The notes beneath the pieces are model-generated. The model saw nothing but the letters and a program-made list of their open reading frames with translations, was not told the DNA's origin and did no database searches. A program made the position numbers and the translations under genes. 64,000 nt of DNA from Rhodobacteraceae bacterium HIMB11 (GTDB taxonomy: Bacteria; Pseudomonadota; Alphaproteobacteria; Rhodobacterales; Rhodobacteraceae): contig AVDB01000008.1 of assembly GCA_000472185.1 (NCBI GenBank), forward strand, positions 1 through 64,000, read 5' to 3'. Below are positions 9,340 through 18,399 of the stretch, in pieces. Positions within the stretch are counted from its first letter, which is position 1; each line of letters begins with the position of its first letter.

Positions 9340-9768
9340 TTAACCGGGATCCGCAACAAAACCCGATGCTTCGATCGCGGCAATGGCGCAGGCTTCATCT
9401 GCGTCAGATGTGTCGCCAGTAATCCCAACAGCCCCCAAAAGTTGGCCATCTGACTTGATCAATACACCACCAGGTACGGGAACAAGAGAGCCGTTCGCCA
9501 AACTGTTCATGGATTGGATGAAGTATGGTTGTTCCTGCGCGCGATTGAACAATGCACGCGATCCAATTCCCATACTGATCGCACCACGCGCTTTTCCCTG
9601 AGCGATTTCCGGACGCAGATTGCTTGCACCATCTTCTCGTGAAAGGGCGATAAGCACGCCTGCGCTATCAAGAACGGTAACAGTAAGCGGATTCAACCCG
9701 TTTTCCTTGCGCCAGTTTAGCGCAAATTCGATGATTGACTGCGCCTTATCTAAATTTAATGTACCCAT
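9340..9768 (-). CDS. HbpS/GlcG family small protein
   Basis: The 142-residue product matches the GlcG/HbpS (DUF336) family by LDKAQSIIEFAL near the start, LTVTVLDSAGVLIALSREDGA in the first third, KARGAISMG in the middle and VPGGVLIKSDGQLLGAVGITGDTSDADEACAIAAI at the end. Family members bind heme or small catabolic intermediates and often accompany aromatic or glycolate degradation genes; a precise role is not known. The start was set at the ATG (9768) with GGGAG eight bases upstream; the frame is open to 9810. It follows the FAD monooxygenase in the same direction. Confidence 0.8.
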   Translation of the reverse strand: MGTLNLDKAQSIIEFALNWRKENGLNPLTVTVLDSAGVLIALSREDGASNLRPEIAQGKARGAISMGIGSRALFNRAQEQPYFIQSMNSLANGSLVPVPGGVLIKSDGQLLGAVGITGDTSDADEACAIAAIEASGFVADPG

Positions 9769-9890
9769 CGTCTGAACTCCCATAACCCTATGTAATTGTG
9801 GTATTTGCACCCACTAGGTAGTCGTAAGATACTAAAAAGAAATACCATGTCTCATAATTGAAGACACGAGTGACCAAACCGTTTCACTTG

Positions 9891-11174
9891 TTACAATCCG
9901 GTTTTCGCACCCGCGGCGATCAAACGAGGGGCATTGTTCAACGCATCCCGCGCAAACCCTGCCGCACTTTTGTATTTCGCCATGAATTCGTTCCGCTCTT
10001 CTTCCGACACGACATCGTCGATGTTCTCGAAGTTGCCACCACACCGATCATGCACCATGTTAAGTAAGCCAAATGGTCCAGCATCGCGATTGCGCAAAAC
10101 AAGGGCTGCGATCGGATCGCGCAATTCGGCATTATATGCTGCCAGCGCATCGGCGTTCACGCCAAATTCCAAGAATTTCGCACCCAGTGTACGCGCATCA
10201 ATGATTGCTTGGCTCGCGCCATTTGACCCCGTTGGATACATGGCGTGAGCGGCATCCCCTAGTAGCGCAACTGGACCATCTACCCAGCTGGGAATGGGGT
10301 CACGATCAATCATAGGGTTTTCATATGCGACGTCTGATCCCCGAATTAATGCAGGAACATCCAGCCAATCATATTTCCAGTCTTCAAAATGGTGAATGAA
10401 GTCATCCACAGATGTTTGGCGATACCATCCCATATTTTGATAGGCGTCTGGATCATCATGTGTGACTTCTGCGATCCAGTTGATAAGCGATAATCCTGTT
10501 TCTGGATCAGGATGCGAGATTGGGTAAATTACCATGCGATGCGCATGCGTCCCAAGCCCCATGAAAGAGGATCCCGTCCGCACAGGTTTCGCCCAGGATG
10601 TTCCGCGCCACATCAAAACCCCACCCCAATGGATCGGCGGTTGATCTGGATACATCTGGGCACGTATAGCGGAATGAATGCCGTCTGCCGCGATGACCAA
10701 ATCCGCTGTTTCTGTAACCGTGTCAGTTGCGGTTTCGAACGTAACGCTTGCCCTGCCGTCTTCTTGAATGCGGTAACTTTTGGCACGATGCCCTGAATGA
10801 AATGCCTCAGCACCAACAACATCCAAGAACCGATGATAAAGGGCCATATGAAACTCACCGCGATGTACGGCGTATTGTGGCCAGTTGTAGCCAGCAAAGT
10901 TGCCCCTTGGCTCGGAATAGATATCCTGCCCCTGCATGCCAACCAATGCCCATTCTTTCACGGGCAAACCAACCGTATCAAGGATTTCAGGGCCAATGCC
11001 CAATTCGTACAGTTCGCGAACAGCGTTAGGTTGCAAGTTTATGCCTACACCCAGAGGTTTTAGGTTTCTGACAGACTCATAAATAGAGCACCGCACCCCG
11101 ATTTGATGTAATGTTAACCCCAGCGCAAGGCCACCAACGCCCCCACCAATAATGATCACACGCCGTTCACTCAT
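9891..11174 (-). CDS. FAD-dependent monooxygenase
   Basis: This 427-residue enzyme is a group A flavoprotein hydroxylase. It has the dinucleotide fold IIIGGGVGGLALGLTLHQIGV at the N-terminus, the middle DG motif LVIAADGIHSAIR (about 172-184), and the FAD ribityl-binding motif GPVALLGDAAHAMYPTGSNGASQAIIDA (about 306-333). The sequence is close to the salicylate hydroxylase/PhzS-like branch described as flavin-dependent oxidoreductase. Given the gentisate dioxygenase nearby, hydroxylation of an aromatic acid towards gentisate is a reasonable inference, but the substrate cannot be read. The ATG has GGA eight bases upstream. Confidence 0.85.
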   Translation of the reverse strand: MSERRVIIIGGGVGGLALGLTLHQIGVRCSIYESVRNLKPLGVGINLQPNAVRELYELGIGPEILDTVGLPVKEWALVGMQGQDIYSEPRGNFAGYNWPQYAVHRGEFHMALYHRFLDVVGAEAFHSGHRAKSYRIQEDGRASVTFETATDTVTETADLVIAADGIHSAIRAQMYPDQPPIHWGGVLMWRGTSWAKPVRTGSSFMGLGTHAHRMVIYPISHPDPETGLSLINWIAEVTHDDPDAYQNMGWYRQTSVDDFIHHFEDWKYDWLDVPALIRGSDVAYENPMIDRDPIPSWVDGPVALLGDAAHAMYPTGSNGASQAIIDARTLGAKFLEFGVNADALAAYNAELRDPIAALVLRNRDAGPFGLLNMVHDRCGGNFENIDDVVSEEERNEFMAKYKSAAGFARDALNNAPRLIAAGAKTGL

Positions 11175-11560
11175 CTGTTTTCCGTCTTTTCAATTCATTC
11201 GTCATGCAGTGAACCACATTTGGCCGCCACATCGCTAACCGTTATACATTATAACAAATTGCAACTCGCTCAACAAAAAACACCTTAAAAATGGCAATCG
11301 TCCCATTTGCAAAGGGCATTTCAGCAGAATTTAAGCTGCGTTTATTTTTGGTAGTGCCATAATTCTTCTGTGCCATTAGGTTTGCGTTGGCTCCGCCAAA
11401 CTTGGCCCGCCACGATAAAACGCCGCTAAACTTTGGGCGGATTACCATTACGAAATGGAACATGACGTAAAGCTTAGCCTGCAATAGGCGAAGCTTTTTG
11501 CACATTTTGCGAATGGCACAAATTATGTTACGCTGGTATTGCCAACATTAGGAGAACCGC
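11175..11560. other. Intergenic region, no gene seen
   Basis: These 386 bp lie between the leftward FAD monooxygenase and a small rightward gene. They should hold promoters for both. Reading frames here lack ribosome-binding sites and recognisable protein character. An AGGAG at 11551-11555 serves the small gene at 11561. Confidence 0.4.
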
Positions 11561-11668
11561 ATGCGTCGCCGTTTTAACGAGAAGCGCTTCACAGATATCG
11601 TGATTTACACGTGCATCTTCGCTGTCGCATTCTTAATGCTTTATGGTTTTGTAACCGTATACACTTAA
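11561..11668 (+). CDS. Small single-span membrane protein (35 aa)
   Basis: The 35-residue product starts MRRRFNEKRF, is followed by a hydrophobic span of about 20 residues (ISOLEUCINE/valine/phenylalanine rich, residues 13-33) and ends at TVYT. The ATG is preceded by AGGAG with proper spacing. The basic N-terminus followed by one hydrophobic helix predicts an inner-membrane protein with its N-terminus in the cytoplasm. No family is recognised and it stands alone, so the role is unknown. It is too short for ordinary gene finders. Confidence 0.55.
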   Translation: MRRRFNEKRFTDIVIYTCIFAVAFLMLYGFVTVYT

Positions 11669-12640
11669 TAAGCAGTTGGATGTGCAGCTGCATAGACGAC
11701 GGCGCAGCGCGTATAAACGGCATGTGCCAGATCACTCGCAATTACGTCATGACAGAAAGTGTGCGCAGTCCCCGAGCGAAGACGCTTATTCAATTGAATT
11801 GGTCAGTGGTTTATCGCAAATCACATCGAACCCAGCGTCCAAGAATATTTTTGCAGTTGGATAATGCATGTAATTTGGGGTTGTTATCATAACGGCGTCA
11901 ACGCCGTCGTTACGTTGTGTTACCCGCTTGGCCTTCTGTTGAAGCGAAGAATGCGCTCATCTGGATCAATGTGCCAATCCGCTGTCCAGTATCAGCTTGA
12001 TAACAGATTATTTTCTCCCAAAGAAGCTGATCAGATCCTCTGAAAGGATCCAGTTGTAACATCGGCCAATGTTCATCCAAGGTTTGAGTTAAAAAGATTG
12101 TTGCGGGCTGTGCATGTGTGAGTTTCTTTGTCATCTTTACTCACACACCGAAGCTTGCAACAGGGTGGCCAAAGTGTTCAAGATCTGGAACAACGCCTAG
12201 GCTAGGACCCTTTGGCAGTGTAATAAATCCGCCTTAGATCGAGATACCGTTTTCTGTGTCATAATTCCCATCAATATAGGGCGCAGCCAACCATACACCC
12301 TCACAAAGGTCAGAACGAACGGTCGCCGCAACATGCGAACACGCCGCGGCTATCACATTGCCACCCCAAGCATCGTCACAGGTATGCGGTAGGTGACGAA
12401 TGCTAAGTAAGAAGTGGTTACCATTGGCGCGCTCGAAGACGTACGCCGGAAGTTTGGGCATTGCTGACTCGCTAACTGAAAATACTTAACACAACCATCA
12501 AATCAATGCCCCCACTATGCGCAGCTAAACTGACGTTTCCAAGTTTGGTTTTGACGCGAAGTGGTCCACAAAGCGGTCCCGATCATAGCCCCAACACAAC
12601 ACAAAAACCCTGATTTTTGGGTGGTCTGCGACTTGCTAGC
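11669..12640. other. Gene-poor region with possible decayed genes
   Basis: About 970 bp hold no gene that can be defended. Two short leftward frames exist: 11910-12134 (74 codons, no good ribosome-binding site) and 12234-12461 (75 codons). The second begins [14 protein letters not shown], which resembles the N-terminus of many rhodobacterial tyrosine integrases, and then loses all similarity. It lies 180 bp from the tRNA-Phe-like repeat at 12641 and may be a remnant of the integrase once used there. Confidence 0.35.
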
Positions 12641-12658
12641 GAAAAGTGGTGCCCGGGG
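12641..12658. repeat. tRNA-Phe 3'-end repeat, left copy
   Basis: The 18-bp sequence GAAAAGTGGTGCCCGGGG recurs exactly at 25262-25279. Its reverse complement gives CCCCGGGCACCA, the acceptor 3' end of tRNA-Phe including CCA, plus six flanking bases. It probably marks the left edge of a former insertion that used the tRNA-Phe 3' end as attachment site. Beyond these bases the tRNA similarity stops. Confidence 0.55.
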
Positions 12659-12945
12659 TCGCAACCATACTTTTCTAAAATATCATTTAATTATAGTTAG
12701 TTAGAAAGCTTGAAAAATATGGCAATGGTCCAAAAAGCGGTCCTAAGTGATAGGAATCACAAGAATTACGCACCAGAAACTAAAGTGCCCATCACTGCCA
12801 CCAACACAAAGAGATAAATAGCTTAACTGTAGTTTAAGAAGTAATATCAAAATTCATGCAGCAATGGTAATCAGTACATTTTGATTTCTTGCTTCGACAA
12901 ACTATTTCTGCAAGAGCGACGCTTAAAAAATCTTGGGAGGTTCTC

Positions 12946-13155
12946 ATGAAAGTGAGAGAGATAGATGCGCGCTCGTGGCTAATAAAATATGTAAAAGCCA
13001 AACATAATTTACCTAATTACGATAAAGCACTTAGGTTTGCTAAATCTGTCAATTACATTGATGAAAATGCGGATGTTACAGAGACAGGACGATTACTGTT
13101 CGAATTTAGTCAGTTCAACGGAGATTACCTGTCAAAAGACCAAAAATTATTGTAG
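12946..13155 (+). CDS. Small unknown protein (69 aa)
   Basis: A strong GGGAGG (12935-12940) five bases before the ATG at 12946 marks this as a translated gene. The frame is open from 12889, but the earlier part has no such site. The product starts MKVREIDARSWLIKYVKA, is rich in charged residues (KALRFAKSVNYIDENADVTETGRLLFEF) and has no signal peptide or membrane span. No family is recognised. It lies just inside the left tRNA-Phe-like repeat and could be an island-borne gene. Confidence 0.55.
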   Translation: MKVREIDARSWLIKYVKAKHNLPNYDKALRFAKSVNYIDENADVTETGRLLFEFSQFNGDYLSKDQKLL

Positions 13156-13235
13156 TTACCTCTACAACGCTGAACCAGCGGTTGCTTGTAAACTCTGACA
13201 AGTTAGCCACTGTCCACGACAAGGAGGAGTGAACA

Positions 13236-13358
13236 GTGGCAAACATTCTTGGACGTTGGGAGGTGTCCAGTGAAGTTGGTGGCCCAACCACCCTGTTGAC
13301 TGCGCTAACGCAATTGAGCCACCGTGTTGACAGGAAACGTACAACGATTACAGGCTAA
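13236..13358 (+). CDS. Possible 40-codon ORF with strong RBS
   Basis: A GTG at 13236 has AAGGAGG at 13221-13227 with 8-base spacing, close to the ideal ribosome-binding site. The frame gives a 40-residue peptide with a threonine-rich middle (GGPTTLLTALTQL) and a basic tail (RVDRKRTTITG). It may be a real small protein or the front end of a gene truncated by rearrangement at the island edge. No family is recognised. The remaining bases of the 13156-13558 gap show nothing else. Confidence 0.3.
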   Translation: MANILGRWEVSSEVGGPTTLLTALTQLSHRVDRKRTTITG

Positions 13359-13558
13359 CACTCTTTTACACCTCATATGAGTTTGACCTGAGCAAACACA
13401 TCTTATCCAATGGAGTGCGCACAATTTTTTAGCACAATCATATCCATATGATTAGTATTTGCGCCTAAATTTGAAACTCCAAAGCCAGGTTTTGAAATCA
13501 TTAACATTTCTGATAAACGTTCGAAAACAAATGTTTTGGTTATACAAATAGCTGTAAT

Positions 13559-14200
13559 TTAATTGAACCAATTCCAACAACGTGCGGCACAAGTGACCGG
13601 ATCTATGGTTTCTATTGATAATTCTTTTTCAACTTCGTGGTATATCTCAACCATACCCGCGCATCCAAGAATAATAGTAGAAATTTCATCTAAATTTTGG
13701 GCTCGTAGAGCCTCTAACTTAATAATTTCAGAAGCCTTTTTAGGGTCAGATTCTAGTTCCAAAACGGGTACTTCAGAGGCTCGGACTTTTGAAACATACT
13801 TGCTTAGCCCCATGCTTCGAATGTTATGTTCGATAATTGGAACAGAAACTGACATGGTCGTCACAACACTAAAGCGCTTTTTCCTTAGTGCCGCATAGTG
13901 AAACGATGCTTGGCCTATACCGATGACAGGGCAGTTTGAAATTGCTGCGGCTTCATCAAGCGCAGTGTCATCAAAACATCCGATTATAATACCATCTACT
14001 CCAGATTTTGATGCTTTTTCGACGAGTTTGAGAAGCGGTTCCGCTGCGGTTTCCCCATCCTTTTCTCCCTGAATAGCTGGCGGCCCATCATGAGAAGTCC
14101 AGCCTTCGAAGCTCTGACTAGGCGCTGACCTTCGTGCTTGCGCTAACATGGCTTTAGTCATCGAAACTGTGCTGTTTGGATTTATAATTATCACAGACAT
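13559..14200 (-). CDS. Asp/Glu/hydantoin racemase family protein
   Basis: The 213-residue protein has the cofactor-independent racemase pattern: IIINPNSTVSMTKAM at the N-terminus, a first catalytic cysteine in DGIIIGCFDDTALDEAA (about residue 76) and a second in STIILGCAGM (about residue 180). Hydantoin and allantoin racemases share these motifs. It racemises a hydantoin-like or amino-acid-like compound in the cytoplasm. It starts with ATG at 14200, overlapping the permease stop as TGATG. As the last gene of the Pot-type transporter operon it suggests import of a ureide or hydantoin, fitting the nearby urease (inference). Confidence 0.8.
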   Translation of the reverse strand: MSVIIINPNSTVSMTKAMLAQARRSAPSQSFEGWTSHDGPPAIQGEKDGETAAEPLLKLVEKASKSGVDGIIIGCFDDTALDEAAAISNCPVIGIGQASFHYAALRKKRFSVVTTMSVSVPIIEHNIRSMGLSKYVSKVRASEVPVLELESDPKKASEIIKLEALRAQNLDEISTIILGCAGMVEIYHEVEKELSIETIDPVTCAARCWNWFN

Positions 14201-15045
14201 CAAATCATCCCCTTACCCGCATCCGAACCTTTCAAGTTGCGACGCCTGTTCACAAACCAGACAACCATTAAAAATACCAAAATCACCATCAACGAAAATA
14301 CCGTCGTCAGCGTACCTAAGGCAAATAGTACTGGCGTAGTCACGTTAGTAGTCATGCCAAAAATTTCGAGTGGCAGCGTATTGTAGCTCCCAGATGTAAG
14401 GAGGGTCCTGGCAAATTCATCATAGCTGAGCGTAAAACCAAATAGGGCAACACCTATTAGCGACGGTGCAATGATGGGGAGTACAACATACCTGATAACC
14501 TGCCATGGGCTTGCCCCTAAATCGCGAGCAGCTTCCTCATAAGATCGGTCAAATCGGTTGAAGACTGCAAACATGATCAGTAAGCCAAAGGGCAGTGTCC
14601 AAGTCAGCTGTGCTCCAAAGCCTGAGCTGGACCAATGAACATTCAGACCGGATTGAGACCAAATCAGCCCAACCCCAAGAGAGATCAAAATCGATGGGAT
14701 TACCAGCGACGTGATGATCAAATAGAATAAAACCGTGGATCCGACAAAACGCTTTCGGAAGGCCAGCCCGCCCATAATCGATACCACAACCGTGGTGACC
14801 ATTACCATTAGCCCAAGTATCAGAGAGCGACTGAAGGAACCCCAAATATCACCAACGGCTTGCTGCTCAAACAGGTCCCGGAACCAATGCAATGAGACAC
14901 CTCTCATTGGGAACGTCAGACCACCACCCGGACCTTGAAAAGATAAGATACCAATGGTTAGTGTCGGGCCATAAAGAAACACAATGAACAAGAAAAAAAA
15001 GGCACTGAGGTAGTAAAAAGATTTGGGTCGCGGCTCCACGATCAA
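14200..15045 (-). CDS. Pot-type ABC permease (PotC-like)
   Basis: This 281-residue inner-membrane subunit has six hydrophobic segments and the EAA coupling loop EEAARDLGASPWQVIRYVVLPIIAPSLIGV (about residues 175-204) of the PotC/second permease type. It belongs to the spermidine/putrescine-like importer family, whose members also carry other small nitrogen compounds. It overlaps the upstream permease by four bases and the downstream racemase by one, so the genes are translated together. Confidence 0.85.
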   Translation of the reverse strand: MIVEPRPKSFYYLSAFFFLFIVFLYGPTLTIGILSFQGPGGGLTFPMRGVSLHWFRDLFEQQAVGDIWGSFSRSLILGLMVMVTTVVVSIMGGLAFRKRFVGSTVLFYLIITSLVIPSILISLGVGLIWSQSGLNVHWSSSGFGAQLTWTLPFGLLIMFAVFNRFDRSYEEAARDLGASPWQVIRYVVLPIIAPSLIGVALFGFTLSYDEFARTLLTSGSYNTLPLEIFGMTTNVTTPVLFALGTLTTVFSLMVILVFLMVVWFVNRRRNLKGSDAGKGMI

Positions 15046-15920
15046 AGTTCCTTCCGTATATCAACAAAACGCAGAAGCGTTCCAATAAGAATTAGAACGG
15101 TGATAAGCAGGATCACAGCAGTTGCAGAAGCAGACGGATATTGCAACAACGCAATGTCATTCTGGATCAGACGACCCATGTTGGCAGATTGAGAACCACT
15201 CATAAAACGCACAGTGATGAAATCACCCATGACCAATGCAACCACAAAGATCGTACCGATCATGATCCCGGGTTTGGTCAAAGGAATGATCACGTGCCAG
15301 AGCGTTTGCCATCCAGTGGCGCCCGCATCCACCGACGCTTCAATCAACGATTTGTCGATACGCATCATCGTGTTAAAAATCGGCACAACCATGAATAGAG
15401 TATAGAGGTGCACAAAGGCTAGGATCACGCTGAAATCACTGAACAACAACCATTCAAGTGGTTCCTCGATCACACCCATTGAAATAAGCGTGGAGTTGGC
15501 GATCCCATTGCGACCAAGGAATGGGATCCAAGATATCATTCGAATGATATTCGAGGTCAGGAACGGGATCGTACACAACAAAAACAACGCGATCTGCCAT
15601 GTGAGGGTTCGAATATGAAATGCTAGAAAATAAGCAACGGTGAAGCCGATCAGCAGGGTACAGACCCAAGTGATGAAGGCATATTTGAACGTGTTTAAGA
15701 ATACCCGATAGGTCACATCAGATGTCAGGAGAAATTCATAATTATCGAACAGAAAGGCTGGATAAATTGACCATTCCGTCGCGCCCCAGAAGCTGACCAC
15801 TACGATCATAATAATCGGAGCAACCAAGAAAACCAAAAGCACGAGCATCAAAGGAGATGCTAGCGCCCAACCAGTTAAATTCGAATTCTTCATCTTGCCA
15901 GAAATACTCTCAGTTGGCAT
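15042..15920 (-). CDS. Pot-type ABC permease (PotB-like)
   Basis: The 292-residue membrane subunit shows six spans and the coupling loop IEASVDAGATGWQTLWHVIIPLTKPGIMIGT. It corresponds to the PotB-type first permease. If translation starts at 15920 the ATG directly abuts a GC-rich hairpin (15921-15939); an internal ATG at 15893, just before NSNLTGWALASPLM, is an alternative start nearer to the first membrane segment. The binding-protein gene lies 51 bp upstream. Confidence 0.83.
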   Translation of the reverse strand: MPTESISGKMKNSNLTGWALASPLMLVLLVFLVAPIIMIVVVSFWGATEWSIYPAFLFDNYEFLLTSDVTYRVFLNTFKYAFITWVCTLLIGFTVAYFLAFHIRTLTWQIALFLLCTIPFLTSNIIRMISWIPFLGRNGIANSTLISMGVIEEPLEWLLFSDFSVILAFVHLYTLFMVVPIFNTMMRIDKSLIEASVDAGATGWQTLWHVIIPLTKPGIMIGTIFVVALVMGDFITVRFMSGSQSANMGRLIQNDIALLQYPSASATAVILLITVLILIGTLLRFVDIRKEL

Positions 15921-15939
15921 GGGGGGCAGTATGCCCCCC
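15921..15939 (-). promoter_or_regulatory. GC hairpin between binding-protein and permease genes
   Basis: GGGGGGCA (15921-15928) pairs perfectly with TGCCCCCC (15932-15939) over a 3-nt loop. It touches the permease start codon and would sequester the only G-rich stretch able to act as ribosome-binding site. No T-run follows. It may protect the upstream binding-protein mRNA or limit permease translation. Confidence 0.55.
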
Positions 15940-15971
15940 AGAATGGTACTGCCGTCAGGCGGTGCAATAAA

Positions 15972-17246
15972 TTAAGCTGCGATGAACTCGTTCCATTTAC
16001 GAACCATGTATTGGTTCTCATCCATTACAGAGTTCCAGCACACCACAGAACCCATACGATCTAGGAAGGATCCACCATCACGTACCTCTCCTGGTCCAGC
16101 CAGCTTTGCGCCTGTCGGAGAAACGATGTCACCTTTGGATGCTTTGCCTTCGTACCAGTAGCCCCACTCGTCTTCAGACATGAATTCTTTGGATGTGCTA
16201 GGAACAGCCGAATAATATCCCTGGCGCATCAGATAGCCTCCGACCCAGCCTGAGAGATACCAGTTGATGTATTCATAGGCTGCATCCAGCTCAATACCAG
16301 AAAGTGATGCAGACAAGCCAAGTCCGCCTCCCCATGACCGGTAGCCTTCTTCCAACGGCTGATAAACACACGGGATACCCTGCGAGCGCACTGCAGTGAT
16401 GGCAGGCGACCACATTGACTGAATTACAACCTCGCCCGATGCCATAAGGTTCACAGACTCATCAAAGGATTTCCAGAAAGCGCGGAACTGACCGTTTTTC
16501 TTGGCCTCAGTGAAGATGCCTAGTGTAAGGTCGATCTCTTCACGGGTCATATTGCCCTTGTCCGGGTAGGTGTATTCACCCATGGACTCAACCACCAAGG
16601 CCATATCCATGATCCCAATAGACGATATATCAAGGATCGAAGCCTTGCCTTTGAACTCTGGGTTCAGTAGTTCGGACCAATTGTTGATTGGACGACCGAT
16701 CAAGTCAGGACGAATACCTAACGTATCCGCATTGTAAATCGTCGGAATTAGGGTCATCCAGCCCGATTCTTCCTGAACGAACTTTGTACCGTTGACGCCG
16801 GTGGTGAACCCTACTGTGTGCGGTGCCGTTCCTTGAGCAATTGTGCTTTCAGGTGTTAAAAGACCGCTACGGAAGGTACCCGCAATGTTGTCGTACTGGG
16901 CAATCTTGGACGTATCCATCGCCTGAAGATTTCCAGCGGCCCAGACCTTTTTACAGATAAAATATTCGATATCCGCAATATCAAAGCTATTTGGCTGCGT
17001 CGCGGCACGTTGTGTCACACTATCGGTATCAAGCGCAGTCATTTCTAAATTAAAGCCAAGGTCTTCTTTGACCTTCAGTGCAACATCATTTAAGTTCGAC
17101 ACGCCGGTGCCAAACTGGCGCAAGGTGATGTTTTTAGTCTCTTGCCCCCAAACCATTGGAGCCGGAAGCGCGGCGGCCGCCACCGCCGCGCCACCTGACT
17201 TTAATATCGAGCGACGTGAATAACGTACTTTTGAAATTGTAGTCAT
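15972..17246 (-). CDS. Pot-type ABC transporter binding protein, Tat signal
   Basis: The 424-residue periplasmic protein is of the PotD/Fbp-like type II fold. Its N-terminus carries a twin-arginine motif (SRRSILKSGG) followed by an alanine-rich segment and cleavage near MVWGQ, so export in folded form by Tat is likely. Later motifs (FDIADIEYF, NWSELLNPEFKGKASILD, AYEYINWYLSGWVGGYLMRQGYYSAVPS) match polyamine-type binding proteins. The true ligand is unknown; the racemase and urease neighbours point to a nitrogen-rich compound. The ATPase gene is 28 bp upstream in the same operon. Confidence 0.85.
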   Translation of the reverse strand: MTTISKVRYSRRSILKSGGAAVAAAALPAPMVWGQETKNITLRQFGTGVSNLNDVALKVKEDLGFNLEMTALDTDSVTQRAATQPNSFDIADIEYFICKKVWAAGNLQAMDTSKIAQYDNIAGTFRSGLLTPESTIAQGTAPHTVGFTTGVNGTKFVQEESGWMTLIPTIYNADTLGIRPDLIGRPINNWSELLNPEFKGKASILDISSIGIMDMALVVESMGEYTYPDKGNMTREEIDLTLGIFTEAKKNGQFRAFWKSFDESVNLMASGEVVIQSMWSPAITAVRSQGIPCVYQPLEEGYRSWGGGLGLSASLSGIELDAAYEYINWYLSGWVGGYLMRQGYYSAVPSTSKEFMSEDEWGYWYEGKASKGDIVSPTGAKLAGPGEVRDGGSFLDRMGSVVCWNSVMDENQYMVRKWNEFIAA

Positions 17247-17274
17247 AGTCTTTCCTTTTTGATCTAGCGTTTCG

Positions 17275-18258
17275 TTACGAAGCCAAGGCGTGAGCCGCCG
17301 AGGCCTCCCAGTCGAGGCCTACTACCTCGCCCAACTCCTTCGGATTGCCGAAGAAATCTTTATCAGACAGCAAAGCTGTGACCTCTTGCTCATTGGCAAT
17401 TGAAGCGGTCACTGCAACATGTGTCCCTTGATATTCAATGTTTGTGATGGTGCCGGGAAGTTTGGCTGATTTGTCGTTTGTTATCTTTAAGGCATCAGAC
17501 CGTACAGCGACCATACCTCCGGGCATTGATACAACATTATGAGAGCCCAAGAACCGGGCAACAAACGCCGTATTAGGCGCATCGAATACTACTCGTGTTT
17601 TACCCGCTTGCTCAATCTTTGCATTGTTCATCACGACAATCTCATCGGCCAATGCCAAAGCCTCATCCTGACCGTGCGTAACATGCACAAATGTAATTCC
17701 CAATTCGCGCTGTAATTTTTTCAATTCCGCGCGCATGCGCACACGCAAAAATGGGTCAAGCGCTGACAAAGGTTCATCTAACAGCAAAATATCTGGTTTT
17801 GTAATCAAAGCCCGAGCCAGCGCTGCGCGCTGTTGCTGCCCGCCTGAAAGCTGTGCAGGCAGTCGGTCTGCCATTAGCGTCATGTCAACTAGCTCCAAAA
17901 GCTCGAGTGCGCGGGCGCGACGAGTTTTTTGGTCCACACCTTTCATCGCCAGACTGAAAGCGACGTTATCAAGCACAGTTAGGTGAGGAAATAATGCATA
18001 ATTTTGGAACATCATCGCAGTACCACGTTTAGCGGGCGGCAGGTCCGAAATATTCCTTCCTCCTACGATTATCGCCCCATCCGATACCATTTCATGCCCT
18101 GCAATCATCCTTAGTGTGGAAGACTTTCCGCAGCCCGACGGACCTAGCAGGCACGCATATGTGCCAGCGCTGAAATGGTAGCTGATGGCATCAACGGCAA
18201 CCGTGGCACCGTAACGCTTGGTCAAACTGACCAATTCAAGCTCCATGTTATTACTCAT
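17275..18258 (-). CDS. Pot-type ABC ATPase (PotA-like)
   Basis: This 327-residue ATPase has Walker A GPSGCGKSST (about 38-47), signature LSGGQQQRAALARAL, Walker B ILLLDEPLSALD and the switch region VTHGQDEALALAD. A TOBE-like C-terminal domain follows. It drives the importer and opens the leftward operon ATPase-binding protein-permease-permease-racemase. The GntR gene diverges 240 bp upstream, with a palindrome between them. Confidence 0.88.
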   Translation of the reverse strand: MSNNMELELVSLTKRYGATVAVDAISYHFSAGTYACLLGPSGCGKSSTLRMIAGHEMVSDGAIIVGGRNISDLPPAKRGTAMMFQNYALFPHLTVLDNVAFSLAMKGVDQKTRRARALELLELVDMTLMADRLPAQLSGGQQQRAALARALITKPDILLLDEPLSALDPFLRVRMRAELKKLQRELGITFVHVTHGQDEALALADEIVVMNNAKIEQAGKTRVVFDAPNTAFVARFLGSHNVVSMPGGMVAVRSDALKITNDKSAKLPGTITNIEYQGTHVAVTASIANEQEVTALLSDKDFFGNPKELGEVVGLDWEASAAHALAS

Positions 18259-18399
18259 ATCGACCTCACAGTTGACATTTAAAGTACGTCCTCATCTGTA
18301 AAGTAAGGCAAACTGGATCCACTTAATCTGTCGCAACAGCTAGCAATTTGCACTAAAAAAGGGCACATCCATACGCACTTGTACAAAAACTGTGCATAT

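Noticed and set aside
11242-11505. Leftward frame of 87 codons upstream of the FAD monooxygenase
   Set aside because: No ribosome-binding site and odd composition; probably promoter region read in frame.
11910-12134. Leftward frame of 74 codons
   Set aside because: No good start signal and no recognisable motif; kept only as part of the gene-poor region.
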